Position numbers and translations under genes: made by a program | The notes under the pieces: generated by a model | Databases searched by the model: none | Seen by the model: only the letters and a program-made list of their open reading frames with translations | What the model was told of the DNA's origin: nothing | Shown here: positions 1 to 5,584 of the stretch, one piece after another | Position numbering within the stretch: the first letter of the stretch is position 1 | How the letters are laid out: the number at the start of each line of letters is the position of its first letter | NCBI GenBank assembly: GCA_023453665.1 | Contig: JAEXTA010000132.1 | Span: 1-7,406 of the forward strand | From: Bacteroidota bacterium | Lineage (GTDB): Bacteria; Bacteroidota; Ignavibacteria; Ignavibacteriales; Ignavibacteriaceae | Direction of reading: 5' to 3' | DNA: 7,406 bases

Positions 1-524
1 TTCCTGTTCTGAATATTTCATTATCAACTGCACAAACTTTTACTGCACTTGCAGTATCGGCATTTGCTTTAACATCACTTGACACAGCAACCCGTTTAGC
101 AAGATTTATGTTCCAGGAATATTTTGAATCACAGGATAAAAAATCATCTTTAGTCACAAACAGGTATGTTTCAACAGGAATTACCGTGACATTTGGTGCG
201 GCACTAACATTTAGCGGACAAACAATGTCTATCTGGCCAGTTTTCGGAAGTGCGAATCAATTACTTGCTGCGCTGGCTTTGCTTGCCCTTACTGTATGGG
301 TTGCAAATCTTAAGAAAGGATTTTTATTCGTTCTTATACCAATGATTTTCATGTTTGCTGTAACATTAACTGCTCTTGGAATGTTAGTCTATCAGAATTT
401 TATTATTGATAATTACGCACTATCAGTTATTTCGGTGTTGCTTTTCATTCTTGCAGTAATGCTTGGATTAAAAGCATATACTGTTCTGACAAACGGGAAA
501 AAATTAATTAAAGAACATGTGTAG
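1..524 (+). CDS. cstA: CstA-family carbon starvation transporter, C-terminal part (5' end outside window)
   Basis: The reading frame is open from base 3 and ends at TAG 522-524, giving 173 residues of the C-terminal end of a polytopic inner-membrane protein. Two CstA hallmarks are visible: a segment ending LTSLDTATRLARF just before the Met codon at 108, and WPVFGSANQLLAALALLALT around bases 232-291. Hydrophobic stretches support about four to five membrane helices, matching the C-terminal five-helix region of the family. The protein ends in a short basic tail. Known members (E. coli CstA, BtsT) import peptides or pyruvate, often under carbon limitation. The substrate here is not determinable. 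The Met at 108 is internal, not the start, because the conserved motif lies upstream of it. The neighbouring organic-acid enzymes fit a carboxylate or pyruvate transport role, but this is inference. Confidence 0.93.
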   Translation, partial: PVLNISLSTAQTFTALAVSAFALTSLDTATRLARFMFQEYFESQDKKSSLVTNRYVSTGITVTFGAALTFSGQTMSIWPVFGSANQLLAALALLALTVWVANLKKGFLFVLIPMIFMFAVTLTALGMLVYQNFIIDNYALSVISVLLFILAVMLGLKAYTVLTNGKKLIKEHV

Positions 525-529
525 AATTA

Positions 530-584
530 ATTGTTTAACTGTTATCCTGATTTTAACTATTAAACAATAGAGCAATGAAACAAT
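530..584. repeat. Empty inverted repeat with 8-base periodicity between cstA and the HD gene
   Basis: Bases 530-553 pair with 561-584 (17 of 24 positions complementary by my count, no gaps), with perfect outer pairing of ATTGTTT with AAACAAT. The right arm has CAAT at 565, 573 and 581 and a near match CTAT at 557, so the spacing is exactly 8. The left arm has ATTG at 530 and the degenerate forms ACTG at 538 and CCTG at 546, again every 8 bases and in register for pairing. It begins 5 bases after the cstA stop and ends 27 bases before the next start. It has the same architecture as the arms flanking the four-helix gene at 5136, but holds no gene. It has no T-run typical of an intrinsic terminator. 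It may be a degenerate or emptied copy of that element. Confidence 0.6.
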
Positions 585-611
585 CAACTTAAACTATAGG
601 AAGAGAGATCA

Positions 612-1145
612 ATGAAAGATAAAGTCTTAAAGATTTGGCCCGAAATAAACTGGATTGAAAATAAAGAACTAAGAGAAAAAGTTTTAAACTGCTGGGTTTA
701 TGCAATTGAAAATTCTGTTCTCTCACCTGAAGATTTAGAAGTTATTCCATTCTCACTGCTCATCAAGGATTGCAAGATTTCTTTTATGAATCACAAACGC
801 ACAGCAGTACAACTTTCGGTTGATATTGCTAAAAGAATGAAAGAAAATTTTGGCAATGAAATAAAAATAGATATGGATTTATTAATCGCCGGTGCAATCC
901 TGATTGACATTGGAAAGTTAATTGAATATGATAAAGTTGATGGTAAACTTGTAACAAGCAAAGCAGGACATCTGCTTCGTCACCCTTTCAGTGGAGTTTC
1001 AATCGCTGACAGATTCGGATTACCGTATGAAGTCCAACATATAATTGCGTACCATGCAAAAGAAGGTGACTTAGCAAAACGAAATGTTGAAGCTATAATT
1101 GTTCATCATGCTGATTTTGTTAGCTTCGATCCGTTTAAAGCGTAA
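612..1145 (+). CDS. HD-superfamily protein with altered metal-site dyad
   Basis: This is a 177-residue soluble protein. The start ATG 612 is preceded by the purine-rich ribosome site GGAAGAGAG (599-607). The HD-domain layout is recognisable: a first His in NHKRTA (H61), then GAILIDIGK (94-102), later histidines in HLLRHPFSG (H120, H124) and HIIAYH (H143, H148), and a C-terminal HHAD with Asp168. HD phosphohydrolases normally read LHDIGK at the second site; here it is LIDIGK, with Ile98 encoded by ATT 903-905 directly before Asp99. The dyad His, a metal ligand, is therefore missing. The protein could be a catalytically dead regulator or a weakened hydrolase using the other ligands. HD enzymes usually cleave phosphate esters, nucleotides or cyclic nucleotides; no substrate can be named here. 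It lies in line with the acid-metabolism genes. Its TAA stop lies inside the first unit of the following repeat arm. Confidence 0.85.
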   Translation: MKDKVLKIWPEINWIENKELREKVLNCWVYAIENSVLSPEDLEVIPFSLLIKDCKISFMNHKRTAVQLSVDIAKRMKENFGNEIKIDMDLLIAGAILIDIGKLIEYDKVDGKLVTSKAGHLLRHPFSGVSIADRFGLPYEVQHIIAYHAKEGDLAKRNVEAIIVHHADFVSFDPFKA

Positions 1146-1169
1146 AAGGCGAGAAGCGAGAGGCAAGAG
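1142..1169 (+). repeat. Left arm of element A: four 7-base units
   Basis: Four consecutive heptamers starting at 1142, 1149, 1156 and 1163 all fit the consensus GYRARAR (for example GCGAGAG at 1156-1162). The first unit contains the TAA stop of the HD gene (1143-1145). The arm is almost entirely purine on this strand and ends 5 bases before the start codon of the four-helix gene, so it may also serve as its ribosome-binding region. Confidence 0.7.
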
Positions 1170-1174
1170 AGTAT

Positions 1175-1537
1175 ATGTTAAATCTTAGTCATAAAAATTT
1201 AGATGTATGGAAATTTAGTTTGCAATTAATCACCAAGATTTATTCAATAACAAAAAATTATCCGAAAGAAGAATTGTTCGGTTTGACCAGCCAACTTCGT
1301 CGTGCTTCAATCTCTGTCGCATCAAATATTGCAGAAGGACTCTCCAGAAACTCTGCTTTAGAAAAAATTAGATTCCTTGAGATATCACGTTCATCATTAG
1401 TTGAAATTGATACACAATTAGAAATTTCTTTAAAATTAGCATATTGTAAAGCATCTGAATTAGATGAAATAGATAAACTCTCTAATAGTTTGTTCGCAAT
1501 GATAACAGCATTAATTAAAAAGATAAAATTAAAATGA
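1175..1537 (+). CDS. Four-helix-bundle protein (23S rRNA-intervening-sequence protein family), copy A
   Basis: This 120-residue protein matches the canonical family pattern: an N-terminal LDVWKFS (9-15), a YPKEELFGL turn (29-37), and the signature QLRRASISVASNIAEG (40-55), followed by long amphipathic helices and a lysine-rich end. Family members form small helical bundles that assemble as rings with a basic surface; the fold is shared with the Avd accessory protein of diversity-generating retroelements. Nucleic-acid binding is suspected, but a cellular role is not established. There is no conventional ribosome site at ideal spacing; the purine-rich repeat arm lies directly upstream. The gene is enclosed by inverted arms, which marks it as the cargo of a small element rather than part of the metabolic pathway. 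An antisense open frame over 1258-1620 is a shadow. Confidence 0.9.
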   Translation: MLNLSHKNLDVWKFSLQLITKIYSITKNYPKEELFGLTSQLRRASISVASNIAEGLSRNSALEKIRFLEISRSSLVEIDTQLEISLKLAYCKASELDEIDKLSNSLFAMITALIKKIKLK

Positions 1538-1539
1538 AC

Positions 1540-1567
1540 ATCTAGCCTCTCGCTTTTTACTTCTTGC
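1540..1567 (-). repeat. Right arm of element A: four 7-base units, inverted
   Basis: Read on the minus strand, heptamers begin at 1567, 1560, 1553 and 1546. The first three fit GYRARAR exactly; the innermost (minus-strand GCTAGAT) deviates at two positions. Against the left arm, 20 of 28 positions are complementary, and several of the rest would be G-U pairs in RNA. The arm starts 2 bases after the four-helix stop and ends 9 bases before the ribosome site of the next gene. Confidence 0.68.
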
Positions 1568-1576
1568 GAGACACCA

Positions 1577-1582
1577 AAGGAG
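1577..1582 (+). promoter_or_regulatory. Ribosome-binding site that fixes the homoaconitase-type start at 1588
   Basis: AAGGAG at 1577-1582 stands 5 bases before ATG 1588, the expected place for a Shine-Dalgarno site. An in-frame TTG at 1564 would start inside the repeat arm and translate the ribosome site itself, so ATG 1588 is preferred. Confidence 0.85.
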
Positions 1583-1587
1583 AAAAT

Positions 1588-3558
1588 ATGTCCCAAACCC
1601 TCATCGAAAAAATAGCACAAAAATTTGCAGTTGGATTAAATCAAAATCACGAAGTTCATGCAGGTGATTACCTTTCAATTAAACCCGCCTACGTGATGAC
1701 ACACGATAATACCGGCGCAGTCATTCCAAAATTTAAATCTATCGGCGCTACAAAACTTTTTAATCCGCGACAAGTCGTCAACACTCTCGACCACAACGTT
1801 CAGGATAAGACTGAAAAAAATTTAGAGAAGTACAAAAAGATTGAAGAGTTTGCTAAATCAATGGGAGTTGATTTTTATCCTGCAGGACGCGGTATCGGTC
1901 ACCAGATAATGTGTGAAGAAGGTTACGCCTGGCCGGGAACAATGGTAGTCGCATCTGATTCACACTCGAATATGTACGGCGGACTCGGATGTCTTGGAAC
2001 TCCGATCGTTCGTACCGATGCAGCAGCAATATGGGCGACAGGAAGAACATGGTGGCAGGTTCCGCCAATTGCGAAAGTTGAGTTGAAAGGAAAACTAAGA
2101 ACAGGTGTAACTGGTAAAGATGTTATTATTGCTTTATGTGGCTTCTTCAATCACGATGAAGTTTTAAATCACGCAATAGAATTTGTGGGTGACGGTGTTT
2201 CCCATTTATCCGTTGATGAAAGACTTGCAATTGCAAATATGACAACTGAATGGGGCGCACTAGCGGGCGTCTTCCCCATTGATGATGTAACAATTAACTG
2301 GCTTGAACAACGTGCCGATTACATTTCAACACGCGGACTTGAAGGAGTTTTTTCAGATTCAGATGGTAACGGCAAACAACCAAGAATGAATCAGGAAAGA
2401 ATTAATGAACTCAAAAAAAATATTCTTAGTGCTGATACGAATGCCTTCTACGCTAAAGAACTGGCAATTGATTTATCAACCGTTGAGCCTTATGTATCTG
2501 GTCCAAATACTGTTAAGACAATGAATTCGGTTTCACAATTAGAATCTAAAGATGTAAAAATTCAAAAAGCATATTTGGTTTCATGTGTGAACAGCAGACT
2601 TGATGATATAAAAGAGGCTGCGTCAGTTATTAAAGGAAAGAAAGTCGCTGAAGGTGTTAACTTTTATATTGCAGCGGCTTCAAGTGAAGTTCAGAAAGAA
2701 GCTGAGAAACTTGGATATTGGAAATCGCTAATTGATGCCGGTGCTATTTCTTTACCACCAGGATGCGGTCCTTGTATTGGACTTGGAACAGGTTTACTTG
2801 AAGATGGTGAAGTTGGAATCTCAGCAACGAACAGAAACTTTAAAGGAAGAATGGGTTCACCGAACGCTCAGGCATATCTTGCATCACCTGCGGTTGTTGC
2901 TTCATCAGCGGTTTCAGGAAAAATTGATTTTGATTGGAATGTTTCAAATCCAATTCAACTTTCAGGCTCGATAAAAATTAATGAGAAAAAATCAGGAACA
3001 AAATCATCTGTAAAAATTATTGAGGGATTTAAACCTTTAGTTGAAGGTGAATTAATTTTCTGTCACCAGGATAATCTTAATACCGATGGAATTTATCCCG
3101 GCAAGTACACCTACAACGATGATATGACTCCGCAGCAGCAAGCAGAAGTTGTTATGGAAAATTATGACCCTGAATTTGTCAAGATTACAAAAGCCGGTGA
3201 CGTTCTTGTCGGTGGATTCAATTTCGGAACCGGGTCATCACGAGAACAGGCAGCAACAGCATTGAAGTACAAAGGTATCCAGTTAGTAGTTGCGGGAACG
3301 TTTAATGAAACTTATAAACGCAACGCACTGAATAATGGTTATCTTTTAATTGAGTGTCCGCAACTTGTAAATGATTTAAAGTCTGAATATGGAAAAGAAA
3401 AACTGACTGTAAAATCTGGGAAGAATGTTAAAATAGATTTTGAAAACTCTACCTTAACATTTGACAACAAAACTTATTCAATTGATCCCGTTGGTGAAGC
3501 TGCACAGGAGTTGATAGTCACGGGTGGACTTGAAGAGTGGGTGAGAAAAAATTTATAA
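1588..3558 (+). CDS. Single-chain homoaconitase/aconitase-family [4Fe-4S] hydratase, fungal Lys4 type
   Basis: This cytoplasmic hydro-lyase of 656 residues resembles fungal mitochondrial homoaconitase (Lys4) more than ordinary bacterial AcnA, AcnB or LeuC/D. Recognisable Lys4-style blocks are VDFYPAGRGIGHQIM, then ASDSHSNMYGG (D124, H126), IWATGRTWWQVPP and ANMTTEWGAL. The three iron-sulfur cysteines are present: C333 in SCVNSR, and C393 and C396 in GCGPCIG. The C-terminal swivelling domain carries GSSREQAATAL (Ser550, Ser551, Arg552), with Gln after Glu as in Lys4, where typical aconitases have His. The length fits Lys4 without its mitochondrial targeting peptide, and no domain is missing. 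The reaction is reversible dehydration and hydration of a tricarboxylic acid. Aconitate, homoaconitate and 2-methylaconitate are all possible substrates. No other lysine-pathway gene is nearby, and PrpD and CitDE neighbours favour a catabolic role or general aconitase function. The family call is secure; the substrate is not. Confidence 0.92.
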   Translation: MSQTLIEKIAQKFAVGLNQNHEVHAGDYLSIKPAYVMTHDNTGAVIPKFKSIGATKLFNPRQVVNTLDHNVQDKTEKNLEKYKKIEEFAKSMGVDFYPAGRGIGHQIMCEEGYAWPGTMVVASDSHSNMYGGLGCLGTPIVRTDAAAIWATGRTWWQVPPIAKVELKGKLRTGVTGKDVIIALCGFFNHDEVLNHAIEFVGDGVSHLSVDERLAIANMTTEWGALAGVFPIDDVTINWLEQRADYISTRGLEGVFSDSDGNGKQPRMNQERINELKKNILSADTNAFYAKELAIDLSTVEPYVSGPNTVKTMNSVSQLESKDVKIQKAYLVSCVNSRLDDIKEAASVIKGKKVAEGVNFYIAAASSEVQKEAEKLGYWKSLIDAGAISLPPGCGPCIGLGTGLLEDGEVGISATNRNFKGRMGSPNAQAYLASPAVVASSAVSGKIDFDWNVSNPIQLSGSIKINEKKSGTKSSVKIIEGFKPLVEGELIFCHQDNLNTDGIYPGKYTYNDDMTPQQQAEVVMENYDPEFVKITKAGDVLVGGFNFGTGSSREQAATALKYKGIQLVVAGTFNETYKRNALNNGYLLIECPQLVNDLKSEYGKEKLTVKSGKNVKIDFENSTLTFDNKTYSIDPVGEAAQELIVTGGLEEWVRKNL

Positions 3559-3562
3559 AAAT

Positions 3563-3637
3563 TGTCTTTGCGAGTGAGTCATCGATCGACGCAAACTATA
3601 TTTTAATTAGATTGCTTCACTTCGTTCGCAATGAAAC
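3563..3637. repeat. REP-like imperfect hairpin between the hydratase and PrpD genes
   Basis: The outer stem TTGCGA (3568-3573) pairs perfectly with TCGCAA (3626-3631). The inner stem GCAAACT (3591-3597) pairs with AGATTGC (3609-3615) at 6 of 7 positions, leaving an A/T loop at 3598-3608. The right half shows TTC at 3616, 3621 and 3625, roughly every 5 bases. It resembles, from memory, the widespread intergenic palindromes that begin ATTGCGAG and end GCAATCT. It starts 4 bases after the upstream stop and ends 24 bases before the prpD-type start. No T-run follows it, so a terminator is unlikely; an mRNA-stabilising or processing hairpin is possible. Confidence 0.6.
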
Positions 3638-3661
3638 TAAAAAATTAAAAAGGAAAACAAA

Positions 3662-5095
3662 ATGAACAAATCAATCTCAAGAACAATATCAGAATTTGCG
3701 GTTAATCTGCAATACAAAGATTTACCAAAAGAAGTTATTCACGAAGTAAAAAGATATCTCTACGACTCATTCGGATGTGCGTTCGGAGGGTATCATACAA
3801 AAGACGTAAAAATTCTCCGCGACATTTATAAGGATATGGGAGGAAAACCCGAATCAACTGTTATAGGTTACGGTGATAAAATTCCTGCAGTAAATTCAGC
3901 GCTTGTTAATGCGTTAATGATTCGCGCTTTGGACTTCAATGACATTTACTGGAAAGAAGATCCTTCACATCCGTCAGATATAATTCCTGCAGCGTTATCA
4001 ACCGCTGAGATGGTCGGCGCAACAATGGAAGATGTTATCACTGCAATAGTTCTTGCTTATGAATTTGAACAAAGACTTTGCGAATTTGCAGTTCCCGGAA
4101 TACGTGAACGCAAATGGCATCATGCAACTTTAACACAATTCGTTTCGCCTATTGTTGCAGGAAAAATTCTTGGATTAACTGTCGATCAAATGGTAAACGC
4201 AATTGGCATAAGCGGAAGTCACAATCATACGATCGGCTGTCCGACTGCTGGTAAACTAACAATGATGAAAAACACTGTTGATCCAATGGCCACACAAGCC
4301 GGAGTATTTGCGGCACTGATGGCACAACGGGGATATTCAGGAACCGAAGCTGTGTTTGAAGGCAAAGAAGGTTTTATGGATTGCTTCCTTGGTTACAATG
4401 TTAAAGAACAAAAAGTTGAACCGGTAAGTATGAAAGGTCGCGACGGAGTTTCAGAATGGAAATGGAATATTGAAAAGTTAATCGGCGGCTTAGGTGAAAA
4501 GTATAAAATCCTCGAATGCAGTATGAAAGCATTTCCAACAGAAGCTTTAACGCACACTCATCTTTCTGCAACTTTAAAAGTTGTAACAAAAAATAATATC
4601 AGCTATGATCTAATTGATTCTGTAACACTTACAACATTAGCACAGGCTTATGATATTCTTTTTGATCCGCATAAGTACCGACCTGAATCAAGAGAAACAG
4701 CAGATCATTCACTCCCCTATTGTATTGCTGCGGCGTTGGTTGATCATAAAGTTACAACACAATCATTCTCTGAAGAAAAATTAAAAGACCCGAGAATATG
4801 GGAAGTAATTGACAGAATAAAAGGTGAACCATCAATCGAGTTTGAAAAGATGTTCCCTGCCAAGCAGCCAAGTAAGGTTGTTGTTAAAACAAAAGATGGA
4901 AGAGAATTTTCTGAGTACCTTGAATATCCCAAAGGCGATCCGAGAGAACCAATGACAATGGAAGATCTTGACAATAAATTTGAAGCATTGTCATCACAAC
5001 TACTGGTAGCAGGAAGAAGAAAAGAAGTGAAGGAAGCAATCTTCAGTGCTGAGTTAATGACAGCAAAAGAGTTTATGAAGAAGATGATCGTTTAA
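3662..5095 (+). CDS. MmgE/PrpD-family dehydratase or decarboxylase
   Basis: This 477-residue cytoplasmic enzyme spans the usual family length from an N-terminal helical domain to the C-terminal lid. The start ATG 3662 has AAAAGGA (3647-3653) upstream. Family marks include ALDFND (D91, D94) followed by HPSD (H103), KWHHATLTQF (H153/H154), a lysine at 203 in MMKNTVDP, K289 in SMKAFP with H298, and DHSLPY near residue 350. These places correspond to active-site positions known from PrpD and from cis-aconitate decarboxylase of the same fold. PrpD dehydrates 2-methylcitrate to 2-methyl-cis-aconitate, while cis-aconitate decarboxylase makes itaconate. Sequence alone does not separate them. Sitting between an aconitase-family hydratase and a citrate-lyase-like enzyme, it most likely acts on a citrate-like acid. 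No PrpC or PrpB is in the window. Confidence 0.9.
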   Translation: MNKSISRTISEFAVNLQYKDLPKEVIHEVKRYLYDSFGCAFGGYHTKDVKILRDIYKDMGGKPESTVIGYGDKIPAVNSALVNALMIRALDFNDIYWKEDPSHPSDIIPAALSTAEMVGATMEDVITAIVLAYEFEQRLCEFAVPGIRERKWHHATLTQFVSPIVAGKILGLTVDQMVNAIGISGSHNHTIGCPTAGKLTMMKNTVDPMATQAGVFAALMAQRGYSGTEAVFEGKEGFMDCFLGYNVKEQKVEPVSMKGRDGVSEWKWNIEKLIGGLGEKYKILECSMKAFPTEALTHTHLSATLKVVTKNNISYDLIDSVTLTTLAQAYDILFDPHKYRPESRETADHSLPYCIAAALVDHKVTTQSFSEEKLKDPRIWEVIDRIKGEPSIEFEKMFPAKQPSKVVVKTKDGREFSEYLEYPKGDPREPMTMEDLDNKFEALSSQLLVAGRRKEVKEAIFSAELMTAKEFMKKMIV

Positions 5096-5097
5096 TT

Positions 5098-5131
5098 CTA
5101 TTGTTACATTGTTAAATTGATTCATTGTTGT
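5098..5131 (+). repeat. Left arm of element B: ATTG core every 8 bases
   Basis: ATTG occurs at 5100, 5108, 5116 and 5124, exactly 8 bases apart, usually followed by T. The spacer bases vary. Each ATTG faces a CAAT in the right arm when the two arms are paired (5100 with 5541, and so on). Confidence 0.78.
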
Positions 5132-5135
5132 AAGA

Positions 5136-5513
5136 ATGGATAAGAAATTTTTAAAACTTAATGACATAGATGCGTATAAAATTGCTTTTAATTTGAGCAA
5201 TTTTGTTTGGGACTTAATTGTAAAATTGGATCGTTTTAATTCTGATACCGTTGGGAAACAATTCGTTCGTGCTGTGGATTCAGTTTCTGCTAATATTGCT
5301 GAAGGATTCGGCAGATATTCAAAAAAAGATAAGATTAAATTTTACAGAATTAGTTTTGGATCAATGTATGAATCATTGGACTGGAACGAAAAAGCATTTA
5401 AAAGGAAATTAATATCTAAAAATGACTATGACTACATATATACTGAATTAAAAAAACTTCCAAAGTTAATTCATCAATTAATTAATTTTACAAATTCAAA
5501 ATTATCCGAATAA
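5136..5513 (+). CDS. Four-helix-bundle protein (23S rRNA-intervening-sequence protein family), copy B
   Basis: This 125-residue protein belongs to a divergent branch of the family. The signature reads FVRAVDSVSANIAEGFGR (43-60), against QLRRA...SNIAEG in copy A, and is followed by KKDKIKFYRISFGSMYES and long helices ending in a lysine/asparagine tail. It lacks the VWK and FGL motifs of copy A; AYKIAF (13-18) takes the place of the first. The two copies are therefore not a recent duplication. The ribosome site is weak (TAAG just before ATG 5136), suggesting low expression or coupling to the upstream gene. The TAA stop (5511-5513) lies within the right-arm pairing region. Role unknown; it is probably a nucleic-acid-associated helical bundle carried by the surrounding inverted repeat. 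Confidence 0.85.
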   Translation: MDKKFLKLNDIDAYKIAFNLSNFVWDLIVKLDRFNSDTVGKQFVRAVDSVSANIAEGFGRYSKKDKIKFYRISFGSMYESLDWNEKAFKRKLISKNDYDYIYTELKKLPKLIHQLINFTNSKLSE

Positions 5514-5543
5514 CAATGCAGCAATTTAACAATCCAACAATAG
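5510..5543 (-). repeat. Right arm of element B: CAAT core every 8 bases
   Basis: CAAT occurs at 5514, 5522, 5530 and 5538, exactly 8 bases apart and mirror-matched to the ATTG cores of the left arm. A further near match, CTAT, stands at 5546 in the same register just outside the paired region. The arm overlaps the stop codon of the four-helix gene. Confidence 0.78.
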
Positions 5544-5584
5544 TGCTATGTACATCACTTTTTAATTATAAATGAGATTTGAAA

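Larger units (their letters stand above)
1142..1567 (+). mobile_element. Four-helix-bundle element A, bounded by 7-base-periodic inverted arms
   Basis: About 426 bases consist of a left arm, one small gene and a right arm filling the gap between the HD gene and the aconitase-family gene. The best-matched core is an 11-base perfect inverted repeat, AAGCGAGAGGC at 1154-1164 against its complement at 1545-1555. Both arms continue as 7-base units in register (see the arm entries). I see no transposase and no obvious target-site duplication at the two ends. Elements coding for this protein family are known as intervening sequences in bacterial 23S rRNA; here the element sits between protein genes. 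Mobility is inferred from the architecture and from a second, unrelated-sequence example at 5098-5543. Confidence 0.6.
5098..5543 (+). mobile_element. Four-helix-bundle element B, bounded by 8-base-periodic inverted arms
   Basis: About 446 bases fill the gap between the PrpD-type and CitDE genes. The terminal inverted repeat of 34 bases (5098-5131 against 5510-5543) is complementary at 29 positions, 20 of the outer 22. It starts 2 bases after the PrpD stop. It has the same layout as element A (arm, gene, arm) but unrelated arm sequence and a different repeat spacing. No transposase and no clear target duplication are seen. In the transcript the arms would form a long stem enclosing the small gene. 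Confidence 0.68.

Noticed and set aside
1142..1567. Diversity-generating retroelement (the four-helix protein shares the Avd fold)
   Set aside because: No reverse transcriptase, template repeat or variable repeat is visible; only the fold family is shared.
1564..1587. TTG at 1564 as start of the homoaconitase-type gene
   Set aside because: It would begin inside the right repeat arm and translate the AAGGAG ribosome site; ATG 1588 is better placed.
1258..1620. Antisense open frame of 120 codons opposite the first four-helix gene
   Set aside because: It overlaps the signature region of the family in reverse, crosses the repeat arm and the start of the hydratase gene, and has no recognisable motif; it is a shadow.
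1853..2150. Two minus-strand open frames inside the hydratase gene
   Set aside because: They lie fully within a strongly conserved gene and show no protein-family signal; shadows.
3563..3637. Intrinsic terminator between the hydratase and PrpD genes
   Set aside because: The hairpin is imperfect and not followed by a T-run; the following bases are A-rich and lead into a ribosome site, consistent with read-through in an operon.
5098..5543. CRISPR-like array because of evenly spaced repeats
   Set aside because: The repeated unit is 8 bases with a 4-base core and no spacers; the arms are inverted copies around a gene.
5542..5559. AGTG...CACT hairpin with ATGTACAT before CitDE, followed by Ts
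   Set aside because: The stem is 4 bases and the pairing does not extend through the ATGTACAT palindrome; likely chance in AT-rich DNA.
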